A stretch of DNA of 6,462 nt from Actinomycetes bacterium. GTDB taxonomy: Bacteria > Actinomycetota > Acidimicrobiia > Acidimicrobiales > Bog-793. A program made the translations under genes and the position numbers. This document shows, one piece after another, positions 5,164 to 6,462 of the stretch (its first letter is position 1; each line of letters begins with the position of its first letter). The stretch spans positions 1-6,462 of the forward strand of contig JAKAOD010000183.1 in assembly GCA_021823365.1 (NCBI GenBank), given 5' to 3'. The notes under the pieces are model-generated. The model had not been told where the DNA came from. It did not search any database and worked only from the letters and a program-made list of their open reading frames with translations.

Positions 5164-6150
5164 GTGCCTCATGGCCCGAGAGCGAGCTCGCGGCCGCCGC
5201 TCGACATCGGCCTTCTCGTGTTCTACGAGATCGCCGTCGGCGCGACGCTCGTGCGCGTCGCAGCCTTTCCCCTGAGCCCCCAGACGCCGAGGCAGCTCGC
5301 GCTCGCCTTCGGCGTCGTGGCGTTGGGGTTCGGACTGCTCAGCCTGAAGTTCTGGCGGGTCCTCACGCGGCGCTTCGTGCACTTCGAGCTGATCGCCACG
5401 GCCGTCTCGCTCGAGGTGCTGATCTCGCGCTCGCACGTCTTCCAGGGCGCGGCGCTCGCCAGCATGGCCGTCCTCCTCGCCGTGCTGTACGTCGCGATGT
5501 TCTTCGACATCGTGACGACCGCCGTCTACGGGCTCGTGGCGGCCACGGGCCTTGGCATCGCGCTCCGGTTGAGCAGCCTGCATCCCGGCACGCGCAACTC
5601 GGCGCTCCTCGTCGGCGGGGTCACGACCGTCGCCATCGTGCTCAGCGCGCTGTTCCGTCGTTTCCGCGTCGAGGCGATGGTGGACCCGCTCACCGGGCTG
5701 CTCAACCGCGGTGCGGCCCAGCAGGGCGCCGAGCGCGAGGTGGCGCGGGCAGCCCGTGACGGCCGACCGCTCTCCCTCGTGGTGCTCGACATCGACGGGC
5801 TGAAGGCCGTGAACGACAACCTCGGCCACCTCGCCGGTGACGGGGTGCTGGTCCGTTTCGCCGCAGTGCTCAAGCGCTCGGTCCGGGCCTGCGACCTCGC
5901 GGCCCGCTACGGCGGCGACGAGTTCCTCCTGGTGCTCCCGGCGACGGACCGCCGCGGGGCCGCCGTGCTGCTCGACCGCCTCCGCTCCGAGCAGGCGTGC
6001 AGCTGGTCGGCGGGGATCGCCGAGTGGCGACGCGGCGAGGACTACTCGTCGTGGTTCGCGCGGGCCGACGCCGAGCTCTACGAGGCGAAGTCGGGCCGGC
6101 CGGTCACGGACTGGCCGCGAGTCCTCGCCCTTCAGCCTCGCCTGCAGTAG
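5164..6150 (+). CDS. Membrane-bound diguanylate cyclase (GGDEF domain)
   Basis: 328 aa. It would make cyclic di-GMP from two GTP at the inner face of the membrane. The GTG start is supported by AGGGAG with 7 bases of spacing. Residues 13-164 hold about six TM segments (13-34, 43-63, 72-89, 98-116, 118-136, 147-164), forming a membrane sensor with no named domain that I recognise. The GGDEF domain runs from about 171 to 311: DPLTGLLNR (174-182), metal-binding Asp209 in VLDIDGLKAVND, Asn218, then RYGGDEF with GGDEF at 250-254. The inhibitory I-site RxxD is present (Arg241-Ala-Cys-Asp244), exactly five residues before GGDEF, so product feedback is predicted. The segment between the helix after GGDEF and the SAGIA strand is short, a compact variant. 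No EAL domain is present. The signal is unknown. The gene is monocistronic, and its 3' end overlaps the minus-strand reading frame by 19 bases. Confidence 0.93.
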   Translation: MPHGPRASSRPPLDIGLLVFYEIAVGATLVRVAAFPLSPQTPRQLALAFGVVALGFGLLSLKFWRVLTRRFVHFELIATAVSLEVLISRSHVFQGAALASMAVLLAVLYVAMFFDIVTTAVYGLVAATGLGIALRLSSLHPGTRNSALLVGGVTTVAIVLSALFRRFRVEAMVDPLTGLLNRGAAQQGAEREVARAARDGRPLSLVVLDIDGLKAVNDNLGHLAGDGVLVRFAAVLKRSVRACDLAARYGGDEFLLVLPATDRRGAAVLLDRLRSEQACSWSAGIAEWRRGEDYSSWFARADAELYEAKSGRPVTDWPRVLALQPRLQ

Positions 6151-6462
6151 CCCGGGACGCCGGCGGCCGGCGACCTCGCGAAGGCCCAGCCGTGGTAGAC
6201 GGCGGCGATCTCCTCACTCTCCACCACGAAGGCGCGTGAGCCGTAGCGGGCGTCGTCGAGGCACATCGCCCGCTCGACCGAAGCCGGTGGAGGAGTGCCG
6301 GCCAGCCACTTGCGAGAAGCGCGCCGAGGTCGCCGTAGGGCGAGGATCGAGGGCGTGCCAGCGGCATAGGCTGCAACTTGGTAGTCCTGGAACGTGATCT
6401 CGAGGCCGAACGGCGTGAGCGCCCAGGCGGCGAAGTTCGTCGCCACGGGTGCGGTCCCGGAG
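6132..6462 (-). CDS. C-terminal end of DUF3298/RsiV-like domain protein, partial, apparent frameshift
   Basis: The reading frame enters from the right edge and stops at a TGA (6134-6132), overlapping the diguanylate cyclase end by 19 bases. Its first visible residues, NFAAWALTPFGLEITFQDYQ then VAAYAAGTPSIL, match the conserved C-terminal pattern of DUF3298 (the extracytoplasmic domain also found in the anti-sigma factor RsiV), where a PY..L motif normally follows. Here that continuation, PYGDLGALLASGWPAL, is present but in another frame (about 6340-6281), after which G/C-rich third positions return to the first frame. This suggests two compensating indels, by real mutation or sequence error. 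The downstream tail in the first frame (DARYGSRAFVVESEEIAAVY) has good codon bias but no known motif. Exported or lipoprotein localisation is expected from the family; the N-terminal part is not in the window. Confidence 0.6.
   Translation of the reverse strand, partial: SGTAPVATNFAAWALTPFGLEITFQDYQVAAYAAGTPSILALRRPRRASRKWLAGTPPPASVERAMCLDDARYGSRAFVVESEEIAAVYHGWAFARSPAAGVPGYCRRG

Noticed and set aside
5008..5829. 273-codon minus-strand ORF opposite the diguanylate cyclase
   Set aside because: It is rich in His, Glu, Arg and Asp without motifs; the plus frame contains the full GGDEF domain, so this is antisense shadow.
6158..6172. CGCCGG-CGG-CCGGCG inverted repeat just after the diguanylate cyclase stop as a terminator
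   Set aside because: There is no U-tract, the stem is only 6 bp, and it lies inside the opposing reading frame; such GC dyads are common by chance in this DNA.

Overview
This is a very GC-rich window (roughly 70% by eye). Its codon third positions are strongly G/C, GTG and TTG starts are frequent, and the protein families are typical of Actinomycetota. I favour a high-GC actinobacterium, possibly of the Acidimicrobiia type, but nothing here fixes the lineage. No rRNA, tRNA, CRISPR array, transposase or phage gene was seen, and the window looks chromosomal.

Layout: (a) 1-2827, minus strand. A two-gene unit encodes a large polytopic membrane protein with a C-terminal SCO1/SenC copper-chaperone domain. 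It is followed, with a 4-base GTGA overlap, by an exported protein resembling a sialidase-type beta-propeller that runs off the left edge. (b) 2828-3005. A compact divergent intergenic region carries a degenerate GAC(C/T)GG(C)TCC repeat. (c) 3006-4137, plus strand. An ECF-type sigma factor is followed, after a possible 27-codon ORF with ATGA overlaps at both ends, by a GNAT acetyltransferase. (d) 4132-4159. An AT-rich nested palindrome covers the acetyltransferase stop codon, with about 190 bases of non-coding sequence beyond it. (e) 4345-4914, minus strand. A Uma2-family (DUF820) nuclease-like protein. (f) 4915-5163. A divergent intergenic region holds promoter-like elements and short repeats. 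(g) 5164-6150, plus strand. A six-TM membrane diguanylate cyclase with GGDEF and an intact I-site. (h) 6132-6462, minus strand. The C-terminal end of a DUF3298/RsiV-like domain protein enters from the right edge and appears frameshifted.

How they may work together: the left half suggests an envelope copper or redox unit. The SCO domain has its CxxxC and distal His and is predicted to face outside, on the same side as a His/Met-containing loop. An exported propeller is translationally coupled to it, and a divergent ECF sigma factor without a recognisable anti-sigma partner lies next to it. The link between the sigma factor and the SCO unit is inferred from position only. The right half holds apparently independent genes. 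I found no clearly new multi-gene system. The most unusual points are the 10-TM/SCO fusion, the nested palindrome and the broken DUF3298 reading frame.
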